DNA from: Candidatus Methanomethylophilaceae archaeon | Lineage (GTDB): Archaea > Thermoplasmatota > Thermoplasmata > Methanomassiliicoccales > Methanomethylophilaceae | Length of the DNA stretch: 21,600 bases | Reading direction: 5' to 3' | Assembly (NCBI GenBank): GCA_023230065.1 | Contig: JALNYB010000013.1 | Span: forward strand, 1 to 21,600 | Shown here: positions 7,557-14,941 of the stretch, one piece after another | Layout of the letters: each line of letters starts with the position of its first letter | How positions within the stretch are numbered: the stretch's first letter is position 1 | Translations under genes and position numbers: made by a program | Notes under the pieces: generated by a model | Seen by the model: only the letters and a program-made list of their open reading frames with translations | Told to the model about the DNA's origin: nothing | Database searches by the model: none

Positions 7557-8723
7557 TCACCCATTGTTGATTGTCCTTATGACAAGAGGCGGTGCCCCGA
7601 GAAATGATATGTCACAACTTCCCGCACTTGAAGAAAATAGATCTGCTGCAACTGCACCTCCGTTTGTAAAAGTATTTGTTATATTTACATCTAATTTGTA
7701 CTCTTCATAGAATCCTAAACTTTCGCAAACATACAATACAACTTGATGAATATCTCCTGCGATTGCTCCAACTGTAATAGAAGAAGTTGTTTCGATGTCA
7801 GACAACTGCAACACTAAAGCCTGCCTCATATATGAATCATTAACTAATGCATCTATGAAATCCGTAGAATTAGAAAATCCCAAATCCTCCATGGTGTTTG
7901 TAAGACCAGATTTAGGTAACGCCAATAATGTATCTGTCAAACTGATTAGGTCCGACTTAAGAACTTCTAAGGATCCTGTTGAAGAATCTGCAAATTTGTA
8001 TACAACCCCTGACAACGCTTCTTCCACGATTGTTTCGGTCTGTCCTGATTTCTGCATTCCGATCTGCACCAATTCGTCATAATCTGCACCCTTTGTACTT
8101 ATGGCATTATTTACCCAATCAACTCCCTCGGCATATGCTGCCAGAAACTTCAAAACAGTTGCTGTATTATTTGTAAGATATGATGTCTTTCCGGCAATTA
8201 TACAACATGTATGGCCAGGGAACAATACGTTCGTAGTAACAAGACCTGTAAATTCAGATGAATCTGCAATAGCATGATAAACCGGCTCCCAAATAATACC
8301 TCCGACGATACGTGATGAGTTTGCTAAAGCCTGACTAAGTGTTGCTATTCCTGCTATAAAATAAACAGTGGTACTGGAATCCCCAACACCTGGAGTATTG
8401 AAATCTAAACCCATACTTTCAACGATCTCCATCAGCTGTATATGTTGAATAGAAGTAACTCCCGGCGTTGCAAAGGTCTTTCCGGCCCACGCAGACGAAA
8501 TACCTTCTGGTATTCCATCATCATCAAAAATTATATTTCCCTCAGAGTCCAGTTCGAAAAAATCACTCAGAGTATATCCGTTCTGGATATAAATTCCAGA
8601 ACCATCGGTATTTACTCTGGCAATAACAGAGACGTCCAACGAATGAGTTTCATCATTCATTGAAAGCACATATATGCTGCCTGCTGCCATAATTTCGATA
8701 AGGACAATGATTAACACAATCAC
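7557..8723 (-). CDS. ABC importer substrate-binding protein with circularly permuted order
   Basis: Extracytoplasmic binding protein of the NMT1/SsuA-like class, 388 residues, held by an N-terminal hydrophobic anchor (1-22). There is no lipobox cysteine. The order of parts is unusual. Residues ~28-180 (VIARVNTDGSGI, WAGKTFATPGVTSIQH, IIWEPV) correspond to what normally follows the first ~75 residues of such proteins. Residues ~180-300 match the normal C-terminal helices. Residues 315-388 (ITVGAIAGDIHQ, LGFYEEYKLDV, CDISFLGAPPL, TINNG) match the normal N-terminal part. The old N-terminal segment thus sits at the C-terminus, joined by a short linker (~303-314). The start is uncertain: GTG 8723 gives KDK just ahead of the anchor, and no good ribosome site is seen. 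The gene is first in the operon with permease and ATPase; the ligand is unknown. Confidence 0.82.
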   Translation of the reverse strand: MIVLIIVLIEIMAAGSIYVLSMNDETHSLDVSVIARVNTDGSGIYIQNGYTLSDFFELDSEGNIIFDDDGIPEGISSAWAGKTFATPGVTSIQHIQLMEIVESMGLDFNTPGVGDSSTTVYFIAGIATLSQALANSSRIVGGIIWEPVYHAIADSSEFTGLVTTNVLFPGHTCCIIAGKTSYLTNNTATVLKFLAAYAEGVDWVNNAISTKGADYDELVQIGMQKSGQTETIVEEALSGVVYKFADSSTGSLEVLKSDLISLTDTLLALPKSGLTNTMEDLGFSNSTDFIDALVNDSYMRQALVLQLSDIETTSSITVGAIAGDIHQVVLYVCESLGFYEEYKLDVNITNTFTNGGAVAADLFSSSAGSCDISFLGAPPLVIRTINNG

Positions 8724-8772
8724 TTTGTCTTTAATAAGCTCACATCCAATACCATTGGGAGCAAAAAAAGAG

Positions 8773-8780
8773 TATATTAA
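8773..8780 (-). promoter_or_regulatory. Candidate TATA box of the ABC importer operon
   Basis: TTAATATA on the minus strand would place the transcription start near 8750, about 27 nt before the GTG start. An ATG at 8755 close to that start opens a short frame (11 codons) in a different phase that stops at the TGA formed by the GTG start codon. This adds to the doubt about the true N-terminus. Confidence 0.4.
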
Positions 8781-8853
8781 CCTTTATGGGCATTATTATC
8801 CTTATTGTATAAAATAATGATATTGTTGTCCATTTGTGGATACAACATCAAAA

Positions 8854-10695
8854 TTAGGAATTAGATCTGTGGATTGTGAACGTTGATTCCTTGGACGCAG
8901 AATCATCTAGAACAACAGGAACTGTGATCTTCCTCTTGTTACCCGTACTCTTTAATTTTCCTTGATCGAAAGCGGTCTGATAATTCTTCATCTCTGCAGG
9001 AACTATCATCACCTTGTCACCTTTAGAGAATTTTTTTCTTGTCACCCACTCGGTAAACGGTGTGAGTACACGGAATTCCTCAGCCTCTAGAATAACGGTG
9101 TTTGGTTTTTCATGTGCCTTCATATCAGAATAATTTCCTGCATAAGTTATCGCGGTGTGATCCTTGACCTCGATGACCCTTGTACAAATATTATCCAAGA
9201 AGTACCTATCATGAGTGATGACCATAACAGTCCCATCATATTCTTCAAGAGCGGCTTCCATCGCATTCTTGGCAGGAATGTCCAAATAATTCGTAGGTTC
9301 ATCCAAGATCAGAAGATTAGTTCCATTCAAAAGCAACAAGCTCAATGCGACCTTTGCCCTCTGTCCTCCGGAGAGCATCTTCATCGGTTTTTCTACATCA
9401 TCTCCCTCAAGCAGGAGTTTGGAAAGCATAGCTCTTGCATCTCCGCGTCTATCAGAACCTACTACATGAACCAACTGTTCTTCGGCTGTAAGCATGAGAT
9501 CGAGACCTTCATGATGCTGTGAATAGTAACCCATCTTTGCACCGGGCGCAAGCCATAGCTCGCCTGTGCTGGGAATTTGGCCAAGAAGTGCTTTTATGAG
9601 AGTTGATTTTCCCTCTCCGTTACCTCCGAATACGCCGATCTTATCACTTTTTTGAATATCTATTTCAACATTCTTGAGAACAACATCATCGCCGTATGCA
9701 ACCGTAAGATCATGAGCCAAGAATACATTCTTCCCGGATTTCTGAACGGACTGCATCCTCACAGAAATATCCTTTACATCTTCAGGTCTATCCTTAACTT
9801 CCATCTTAGCCGCTGTTCTCTCTCTGCTCTTATGACTTGAAAGATACTTGCAATCCCTGATCATCTGATCGATGACCTCTTCTTCGTGTTTCTTTTTATT
9901 AGCGTATTTTTCGTATTCCTTTTGCATACGCTCGACATCCATTGTCTTCTTATCCACGAAGTCCGTGTAATTGCCTTTGTATTCACGGGTCTTTCCGCCT
10001 GATATCTCTACCATGCGTGTAGCTATCTTATCGAGGAAATACCTGTCATGGCTGATAACCAAGACAGCACAATGCGTCTTTATGATGTAATCTTCTAGCC
10101 ATTCCACTGTCACGATGTCCAGATGCGATGTTGGTTCGTCCATGACAAGGAGATCGCATTCTTCCGCCTGAACAAGGATACGCGAGATCATTACTTTGGT
10201 CCTTTCTCCTCCTGAAAGAGATTCCATATCACGATCCATCAGATCGACCGATAGACCTACTTTCTCAAGCGATCTGGCTAATTTATCTTCATCCTGGACC
10301 TTGAATTTGGCCAGTTGAGTTTCCAGATCAGAATATTCTGCTGCAACTGCATTCCAATCAATGTCTTTACCAGATGTCATCATATCATCGAGTTCATGCA
10401 TACGGATCTCGACTGACTCTATATGACCATAAGGGCGATGAAGAACTTCACGTACAGTAACTGATGAGGACGACTCTGCGAACTGTTGCAAATATCCGAT
10501 CTTATCTGTACGACGGACCAATTCACCTGTATCAGGTTTGATCTCACCTAAAAGGATCTTAAGAAATGTGCTTTTACCGGCACCATTCAATCCGATAAGT
10601 CCAATACGGTCCCCTTCGTTGATCTGGAGATCGGCACCTCTTAGCACTTTGACGGGTCCGAACGATTTTGTAATGGCTTGCGCCAGAATAAGCAT
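8854..10695 (-). CDS. ABC-F family ATPase (ribosome-associated type)
   Basis: Soluble protein of 613 residues with two ABC domains and no membrane segment, the hallmark of ABC-F factors that act on the ribosome. Domain 1 has Walker A GLNGAGKST (35-43), signature LSGGERTKV (~159) and DEPTSHLDI. A charged helical linker (~240-310, rich in Lys/Glu) follows. Domain 2 has GGNGEGKST (~355), LSGGQRAKV (~438) and DEPTNYLDI. Both Walker B regions end in the DEPT-x-HLD/YLD form typical of ABC-F. The last ~90 residues after domain 2 form an extra segment with FTEWVTRKKFSKGDKVMIVP, reminiscent of a small beta-barrel nucleic-acid-binding module; that reading is inference. Some ABC-F proteins protect ribosomes from antibiotics and others tune translation; nothing here decides which. 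It is a single-gene unit with its own leaderless-type promoter. Confidence 0.9.
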   Translation of the reverse strand: MLILAQAITKSFGPVKVLRGADLQINEGDRIGLIGLNGAGKSTFLKILLGEIKPDTGELVRRTDKIGYLQQFAESSSSVTVREVLHRPYGHIESVEIRMHELDDMMTSGKDIDWNAVAAEYSDLETQLAKFKVQDEDKLARSLEKVGLSVDLMDRDMESLSGGERTKVMISRILVQAEECDLLVMDEPTSHLDIVTVEWLEDYIIKTHCAVLVISHDRYFLDKIATRMVEISGGKTREYKGNYTDFVDKKTMDVERMQKEYEKYANKKKHEEEVIDQMIRDCKYLSSHKSRERTAAKMEVKDRPEDVKDISVRMQSVQKSGKNVFLAHDLTVAYGDDVVLKNVEIDIQKSDKIGVFGGNGEGKSTLIKALLGQIPSTGELWLAPGAKMGYYSQHHEGLDLMLTAEEQLVHVVGSDRRGDARAMLSKLLLEGDDVEKPMKMLSGGQRAKVALSLLLLNGTNLLILDEPTNYLDIPAKNAMEAALEEYDGTVMVITHDRYFLDNICTRVIEVKDHTAITYAGNYSDMKAHEKPNTVILEAEEFRVLTPFTEWVTRKKFSKGDKVMIVPAEMKNYQTAFDQGKLKSTGNKRKITVPVVLDDSASKESTFTIHRSNS

Positions 10696-10713
10696 ACTTT
10701 TTGGATAGACCTG

Positions 10714-10723
10714 ATATATTTAA
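10714..10723 (-). promoter_or_regulatory. TATA box of the ABC-F gene, leaderless spacing
   Basis: TTAAATATAT on the minus strand is close to the archaeal consensus and is centred about 24 bp before the ATG at 10695. With no Shine-Dalgarno sequence between, transcription probably begins at the start codon. Confidence 0.55.
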
Positions 10724-11117
10724 CAATATGGCACATATTCAACTTCTGATATGTATTCATGTGATATTTTTTATCATTTTATCATTAATAATGCCTAAAA
10801 TCATATTTGGTGACATATTTTTCATATGGCTATATACAAAGATTAACACATGGCTAATGATGAACCAACCGAATAACAAGGCCTCACTGTTTGTAAAGAC
10901 CTATTACAAATCAATACTGCCCCGTAATCTCTTGATCAAATAACATAGGATCTGATTGTCAATGAGAAACATTTCCTATTTTCGTCGGTTACTGCCTCGT
11001 CTAAGATATTCAGATATCAAAGAATATTACCGCTTAAAGTGCTGTTACAGGAATGAAACAATACGATTCAAAAATTAATCAGATTCTGATAAAATCACAA
11101 CATCTGAAAATGATAAT
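10724..11117. other. Gene-free region between the ABC-F gene and tRNA-Leu
   Basis: About 390 bp with no supported gene. A rightward open frame (TTG start at 10701, 80 codons) overlaps the ABC-F promoter, has no ribosome site and a skewed hydrophobic composition, and was rejected. The only structured element I see is the small hairpin at 11078-11090, downstream of the tRNA. Confidence 0.5.
11070..11090 (-). terminator. Weak terminator candidate downstream of tRNA-Leu
   Basis: On the minus strand ATCAG-AAT-CTGAT (11078-11090) is followed by TAATTTTT. The stem is only 5 bp, but the T-run placed about 30 nt beyond the tRNA 3' end fits a tRNA transcript end. Confidence 0.4.
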
Positions 11118-11203
11118 TGGTGCGAGGGAGGGGATTCGAACCCCTGTATCACTAAGAACAGGATCCTAAGTCCTGCGCCTTTTCCAGGCTTGGCTACCCT
11201 CGC
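11118..11203 (-). tRNA. tRNA-Leu, anticodon UAG, CCA encoded
   Basis: The minus strand folds into a class II tRNA. The acceptor stem GCGAGGG/CCCTCGC is perfect, and the D arm closes with GCC/GGC. The anticodon arm is CAGGA-CTTAGGA-TCCTG with anticodon TAG. A longer variable region (about 13 nt) precedes the T arm AGGGG-TTCGAAT-CCCCT. The discriminator base is A, as expected for leucine. The 3' CCA is encoded in the DNA (TGG at 11118-11120 on the plus strand). It reads CUN leucine codons. No intron is visible. Confidence 0.95.
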
Positions 11204-11469
11204 TTGATATTGCAACAGCACCATAGTTCTTGTTTTTATTGTTTATGTTTCCTTAGACTCATTTTTACACATTTACATGATTGATACAACCAAATAACCA
11301 TGATATTCATGTGGCGTAAGATATCATAAACTCTTAATGTATTTACAAATTCTACATGCTGCAACTTATCATACTTCTCAAAAAAATTATCGAACAAAAT
11401 AAAACGATGTTTGTGAAATGTCTTATGAATGAATATGGTAAAGAAATAGAATTAAACAATAGACAGAAT
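11204..11469. other. Divergent spacer between tRNA-Leu and iorA
   Basis: AT-rich, gene-free sequence that should hold the leftward tRNA promoter (an AATAAAAAC-like stretch near 11233-11245 is in range) and the rightward iorA promoter (an ATTAAACA stretch near 11451-11458). Neither box is strong. I see no coding potential. Confidence 0.4.
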
Positions 11470-11492
11470 ATACCTCCATTGATTTGAGGTAT
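11470..11492 (+). promoter_or_regulatory. Inverted repeat that pairs with the iorA ribosome-binding site
   Basis: ATACCTC (11470-11476) and GAGGTAT (11486-11492) are perfect 7-bp inverted repeats with a 9-nt loop. The right arm contains GAGGT (11486-11490), the Shine-Dalgarno sequence 6 nt before the iorA ATG. In RNA the hairpin would hide this site; in DNA it could be an operator. Confidence 0.45.
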
Positions 11493-11496
11493 CCTA

Positions 11497-13311
11497 ATGG
11501 CAAACATTCTGAAAAAGAGTGAGCAGGAATTATTACTCGGTAATGAGGCAATCGTGAGGGGACTTGTGGAATCAGGCGTGAAATTCGCATCCACATATCC
11601 TGGAACACCGTCTTCTGAGGTCGGAAACATACTTGAGGAGATGTCTGACAAGGTCGGTATGTATTTTGAATTCTCATCCAACGAGAAAGTAGCAATGGAA
11701 GTATCCGCCGCTGCAGCATCTTCAGGCGTTAGATCATTCGTATTTATGAAACACGTCGGACTCAATGTTGCTGCAGACCCTATGATGACCCTAGCATACG
11801 CAGGAATCAAAGGTGGAATGCTCATAATGTCTGCCGACGATCCGTCGACACACAGCTCCCAGAACGAACAAGATAACCGTTATTATTCCACATTGGCACT
11901 ATTGCCAATGATAGAACCTTCCACACCGGAAGAAGCGAAAGATATGATCAAAGGAGCATACGAAATATCAGAGAAGCTGACCCTGCCTCTGATTTACAGG
12001 ACGACCACGAGGGTCAATCATGCCCGTTCCATCGTGAAATTTGGAAATATAATAGATACGCCTGCAAGTGGCCACTTTGTAAAGGATGATAAAAGATTCG
12101 TTAACATACCAGCATATGCAAGAGGTAACAGAGTGAGACTCCTAGAACTTTATGCAAAAGCACAGGAACTATCTGAAGTATCACCTTATAATTTCATAGA
12201 AGGTTCTGGAGAGATCGGAATTATCACATCGGGTGTAAGCTATACATACGTCAAAGAATTCATTTCTGACATCTCCATCCTAAAACTCGGATTCACAAAT
12301 CCACTTCCTGAGAACAAGATCAAAGATTTCATCAAAGGAAAGAAAGCGATCATCATCGTAGAAGAATTAGAACCATTCTTAGAAGATCAGGTCCTTCGTA
12401 TCTCCGGTCAAAATCAGCTTGCAGTTCCTATATACGGAAAAAGGACCGGACATCTTCCCAGAGCATGGGAATTCTCTCCCGATGTCTTGAAAGGCATCAA
12501 AAACATAGTCAAAGTAAAGGACATGCCTATTCCGCTTGATCCATGCACGATAAAACTTCCTTCGAGGCCTCCGACGTTGTGTGCAGGATGTCCCCACAGA
12601 GGAATGTACGCTGCAACAAAAAAAGCAGTAGGAAATCAAAATGTCGTCTATTGTTCGGATATTGGATGTTACACTCTCGGTGTACAACCACCATTCAACG
12701 CGGCCGATTTTATCATCTGTATGGGAGGAGGCGCTGGAGCAGCAGGCGGATTTGCTCAAGTCACAGACCAGAAAGCCATTGCATTCATTGGAGACTCTAC
12801 CTTCTTCCACTCAGGAGTTCCTGCACTCACATCTGCGCTATTCAACGACCATAAGATCGTTATGGTGATTCTAGATAACAGAACAACAGCTATGACTGGA
12901 CATCAGCCCAACCCTGGAACTGGAAGGCATTACGGTAATGTAAATACGGATGCTATTGACGTTGAAAAACTCGTAAAAGGTATCGGCGTCAAATTCGTTG
13001 AAACCATCGATCCATATGATGTAAAAGGCGCAGAACAGGTGATGAAAGATGCTATGGCTTTCGATGGCGTCGCTGTAGTGATCTCGAAATGTGCTTGTCC
13101 TCTGGAACTTAAAAAACAAAAACTATTGATTCCAAAGCAGTGTGTAGTGGATCAGGACCTCTGCATACATTGTTACACGTGTCTGAAAATGATCGCATGT
13201 CCTGCCCTTATCAAAAAAGACAAAAAAGTAGAAGTGGATTCCACACAGTGCATCGGATGCGGAATGTGTGCAAATGTCTGTCCTAAAAACGCAATAAAGG
13301 TGAAACAATGA
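11497..13311 (+). CDS. iorA: Indolepyruvate:ferredoxin oxidoreductase, alpha subunit
   Basis: Large subunit of the oxygen-sensitive thiamine-diphosphate enzyme that converts aryl pyruvates from aromatic amino acid transamination to aryl-acetyl-CoA, reducing ferredoxin. The 604 residues match the family. The N-terminal part has the pyruvate oxidoreductase fold (GVKFASTYPGTPSSEV at 26-41). The thiamine-diphosphate-binding region has CAGCPHRGMY, CYTLGV and GDSTFFHSG (~431). The C-terminus carries two ferredoxin-type clusters, CIHCYTCLKMIACP (~555, with a CxxCxxCxxxxC spacing) and CIGCGMCANVCP (~585). The start at 11497 has GAGGT 6 nt upstream. The stop overlaps iorB (ATGA). In methanogens the pair works in amino acid scavenging or, in reverse, in making aromatic amino acids from aryl acids. 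Confidence 0.95.
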   Translation: MANILKKSEQELLLGNEAIVRGLVESGVKFASTYPGTPSSEVGNILEEMSDKVGMYFEFSSNEKVAMEVSAAAASSGVRSFVFMKHVGLNVAADPMMTLAYAGIKGGMLIMSADDPSTHSSQNEQDNRYYSTLALLPMIEPSTPEEAKDMIKGAYEISEKLTLPLIYRTTTRVNHARSIVKFGNIIDTPASGHFVKDDKRFVNIPAYARGNRVRLLELYAKAQELSEVSPYNFIEGSGEIGIITSGVSYTYVKEFISDISILKLGFTNPLPENKIKDFIKGKKAIIIVEELEPFLEDQVLRISGQNQLAVPIYGKRTGHLPRAWEFSPDVLKGIKNIVKVKDMPIPLDPCTIKLPSRPPTLCAGCPHRGMYAATKKAVGNQNVVYCSDIGCYTLGVQPPFNAADFIICMGGGAGAAGGFAQVTDQKAIAFIGDSTFFHSGVPALTSALFNDHKIVMVILDNRTTAMTGHQPNPGTGRHYGNVNTDAIDVEKLVKGIGVKFVETIDPYDVKGAEQVMKDAMAFDGVAVVISKCACPLELKKQKLLIPKQCVVDQDLCIHCYTCLKMIACPALIKKDKKVEVDSTQCIGCGMCANVCPKNAIKVKQ

Positions 13312-13913
13312 AGTACACAGTTCAAATCGTCGGTGTCGGTGGGCAAGGTGTCCTCCTCGCTTCGATGGTACTTGGAAATGCTGCCATGAGGTCAGGCTAT
13401 AAAGTATCAATGAGTGAGATTCACGGAATGGCACAAAGAGGTGGAAGCGTTCTTTGTACATTGCGTTTTGGTGACGATGTCATAAGTCCTCTGGAAGCTA
13501 CAGGCGGAGCAGACCTTCTTATGGGATTCGAACCCGTAGAAACATGCAGATCGATATCGCTTATCAACAAGAATTCATCTATTCTGATGAACCTTGATCC
13601 GGTTTACCCTTCGATGGTAGCAGCAGGATTCGAAGAATATCCTGATATCGATAACCTTGTGAAATTTGTCCGCTCACTATCTTCAGATAATCTTATGACT
13701 ATCGAGGCAACCAAGATTGCAATATCCGCAGGAAAAGCAGTTGCTGCCAATGCAGTAATGATCGGTGCAGTCGCAGCTACAAAGGGATTCCCTTTGTCTA
13801 AAAATCTTCTAAAAGAAGTATTATTAGAAACTGTTCCCGAGAAATTCAAAGACCTGAATTCGAAAGCATTTGATATGGGCTTTGATGCCATGTCCAACCA
13901 AAACCCATTATAA
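13308..13913 (+). CDS. iorB: Indolepyruvate:ferredoxin oxidoreductase, beta subunit
   Basis: Small (gamma-domain-type) subunit that pairs with IorA, 201 residues as usual. It has the GVGGQGVLLAS motif near the N-terminus (about 9-20) and EIHGMAQRGGSV (about 38-49), both typical of the POR gamma/IorB domain. The start codon overlaps the iorA stop by four bases, so the subunits are translationally coupled. A strong terminator follows 6 nt after the stop codon, making iorAB a two-gene unit. Confidence 0.95.
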   Translation: MKYTVQIVGVGGQGVLLASMVLGNAAMRSGYKVSMSEIHGMAQRGGSVLCTLRFGDDVISPLEATGGADLLMGFEPVETCRSISLINKNSSILMNLDPVYPSMVAAGFEEYPDIDNLVKFVRSLSSDNLMTIEATKIAISAGKAVAANAVMIGAVAATKGFPLSKNLLKEVLLETVPEKFKDLNSKAFDMGFDAMSNQNPL

Positions 13914-13918
13914 ATTTC

Positions 13919-13942
13919 AAGGGGATAAAATCCCCTTTTTTC
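13919..13942 (+). terminator. iorAB terminator
   Basis: AAGGGGAT (13919-13926), loop AAA, ATCCCCTT (13930-13937) is an 8-bp stem running into a T-run that extends through 13942. Confidence 0.85.
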
Positions 13943-14056
13943 ATTTATATCATTGTTATACAAAAATGACTCACGACTAATATCTTTTTTCAACAAAAAT
14001 TAATCTCGTGATTCAAACTAATAGAAAGCGTAATAAACGTTATTTAACAAAATAAG

Positions 14057-14091
14057 AAAATACAAATGAGCAATTCAGCTCTTTGTATTTT
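14057..14091 (-). terminator. Terminator of the FtsZ-like gene
   Basis: AAAATACAAA-(T)-GAGC (14057-14071) pairs with GCTC-TTTGTATTTT (14078-14091): 14 bp with a single bulged base and a 6-nt loop. It lies just after the FtsZ-like stop at 14098. On the minus strand the stem is followed by CTTATTTTG. It could act in both directions between these convergent genes. Confidence 0.65.
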
Positions 14092-14097
14092 TGAAGT

Positions 14098-14832
14098 TTA
14101 AATTCTCATACCATAGTAAGCCAGTATACCGCCGAGTCCATATTCGCGATACTTGCTATCCATCTCTGTCTTTTCTTTTATGGATTTGCTTGAATGGATC
14201 TTTCTGATCTGATCTTCCATTTCCACAGGAATAGCATCTATCATATCATCTATGGTAGCTTTGATGCTTCTGTTAACGGCATCAAATGCCTCATTGATAG
14301 TTACATCTGGAATCTGGTTCAAGACAAGCTCGTTCTCCACTGGAAATACGTAGGGACATACAGCTCTAATGGATCTAAGACCTTGCGCTGCAACCTCAAC
14401 CCTGGATCCCTCGAAGGAGAACGGATTGATAGCTATGACAAACGTCATCACGTTCAGAGTGTTACAAATATCTGCGATGACAGCGGCCGCTCCGGTTCCT
14501 GTTCCTCCGCCGAGACCTGCAACAATAAAAGCTGCATCGTGTCCAGAAATTGCATCCCTGATTTCATCCTCGTGCACCTGTGCGCACTTCTTTCCAAGTC
14601 TTGCATCTCCTCTGGTACCTTCTCCCTTTGTTACTGTCTTACAGATGAAGATCTTCTTATCAGCTGAAGAATCAAGAAGTGCATTCTTATCAGTATTGAT
14701 GGCAATGGTATCCACTGAACTGCACGCTTTGTATATGCTGCTAACAACGTTGCAACCCGCTCCGCCGACGCCAACTACCACTATACGCGGTTCAATCGTG
14801 ACCGAATAGTCCGACTCTATTGTGTTTACCAT
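14098..14832 (-). CDS. Short FtsZ-like protein with the GTP-binding domain only
   Basis: Tubulin/FtsZ superfamily member of only 244 residues; ordinary FtsZ has about 350-400. The nucleotide-binding half is intact: VVGVGGAGCN (19-28), AINTDKNALL (44-53), the tubulin signature GGGTGTG (108-114) and NPFSFEG (136-142). A helix equivalent to H7 ends near residue 199. After that the T7 synergy loop (normally NxDxxD), which completes the GTPase site of the next subunit, and the whole C-terminal domain are absent. They are replaced by a 45-residue basic tail ending YGLGGILAYYGMRI. The space to the next gene (184 bp) cannot hold the missing domain and a terminator follows the stop, so this is not a simple frameshift. 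It could cap or regulate filaments of a full FtsZ encoded elsewhere. A G-rich stretch 8 nt upstream of the ATG may serve as ribosome site. It lies downstream of a ribbon-helix-helix gene. Confidence 0.88.
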   Translation of the reverse strand: MVNTIESDYSVTIEPRIVVVGVGGAGCNVVSSIYKACSSVDTIAINTDKNALLDSSADKKIFICKTVTKGEGTRGDARLGKKCAQVHEDEIRDAISGHDAAFIVAGLGGGTGTGAAAVIADICNTLNVMTFVIAINPFSFEGSRVEVAAQGLRSIRAVCPYVFPVENELVLNQIPDVTINEAFDAVNRSIKATIDDMIDAIPVEMEDQIRKIHSSKSIKEKTEMDSKYREYGLGGILAYYGMRI

Positions 14833-14871
14833 TTTGCATCCCCCGTTACTTAATTGTGAACTTAAAGAAGT

Positions 14872-14933
14872 TTGAAATTGTCAGACAAAAGAAGCGCGTT
14901 AGCGCCTTCCCACCCTCTGTCTGACAATTTCAA
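14872..14933. repeat. 16-bp perfect inverted repeat with nested hairpin, RHH/FtsZ-like spacer
   Basis: TTGAAATTGTCAGACA (14872-14887) and its exact reverse complement (14918-14933) enclose 30 nt. Within these, GAAGCGC-GTTA-GCGCCTTC (14891-14909) forms a second stem with one bulge. Each outer arm contains a TGTCnGACA palindrome (14879-14887 and 14918-14926). The element lies between the RHH stop codon and the FtsZ-like start. It could be an RNA attenuator or processing site, a terminator without a good U-tract, or a double DNA operator. Confidence 0.8.
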
Positions 14934-14941
14934 CTTTCTCT

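Noticed and set aside
7552..7560. GTG at 7558-7560 as permease start, overlapping the binding-protein stop
   Set aside because: It has no ribosome site; the ATG at 7551 has GGTGAT 4 nt upstream. The difference is only three residues.
10851..10877. Eight-codon ATG frame in the region before tRNA-Leu
   Set aside because: Too short, and no ribosome site or other support.
10701..10943. Rightward open frame of 80 codons, TTG start, hydrophobic
   Set aside because: It overlaps the ABC-F promoter, has no ribosome site, and its composition reflects AT-rich noncoding DNA.
14369..14809. 146-codon frame antisense to the FtsZ-like gene, with a Pro-rich stretch
   Set aside because: The Pro-rich stretch is just the complement of GGxGTG codons of the tubulin signature.
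14098..14832. FtsZ-like gene as a frameshifted pseudogene
   Set aside because: The GTP-binding motifs are intact, a terminator follows, and only 184 bp separate it from iorB, too little for a hidden C-terminal domain.
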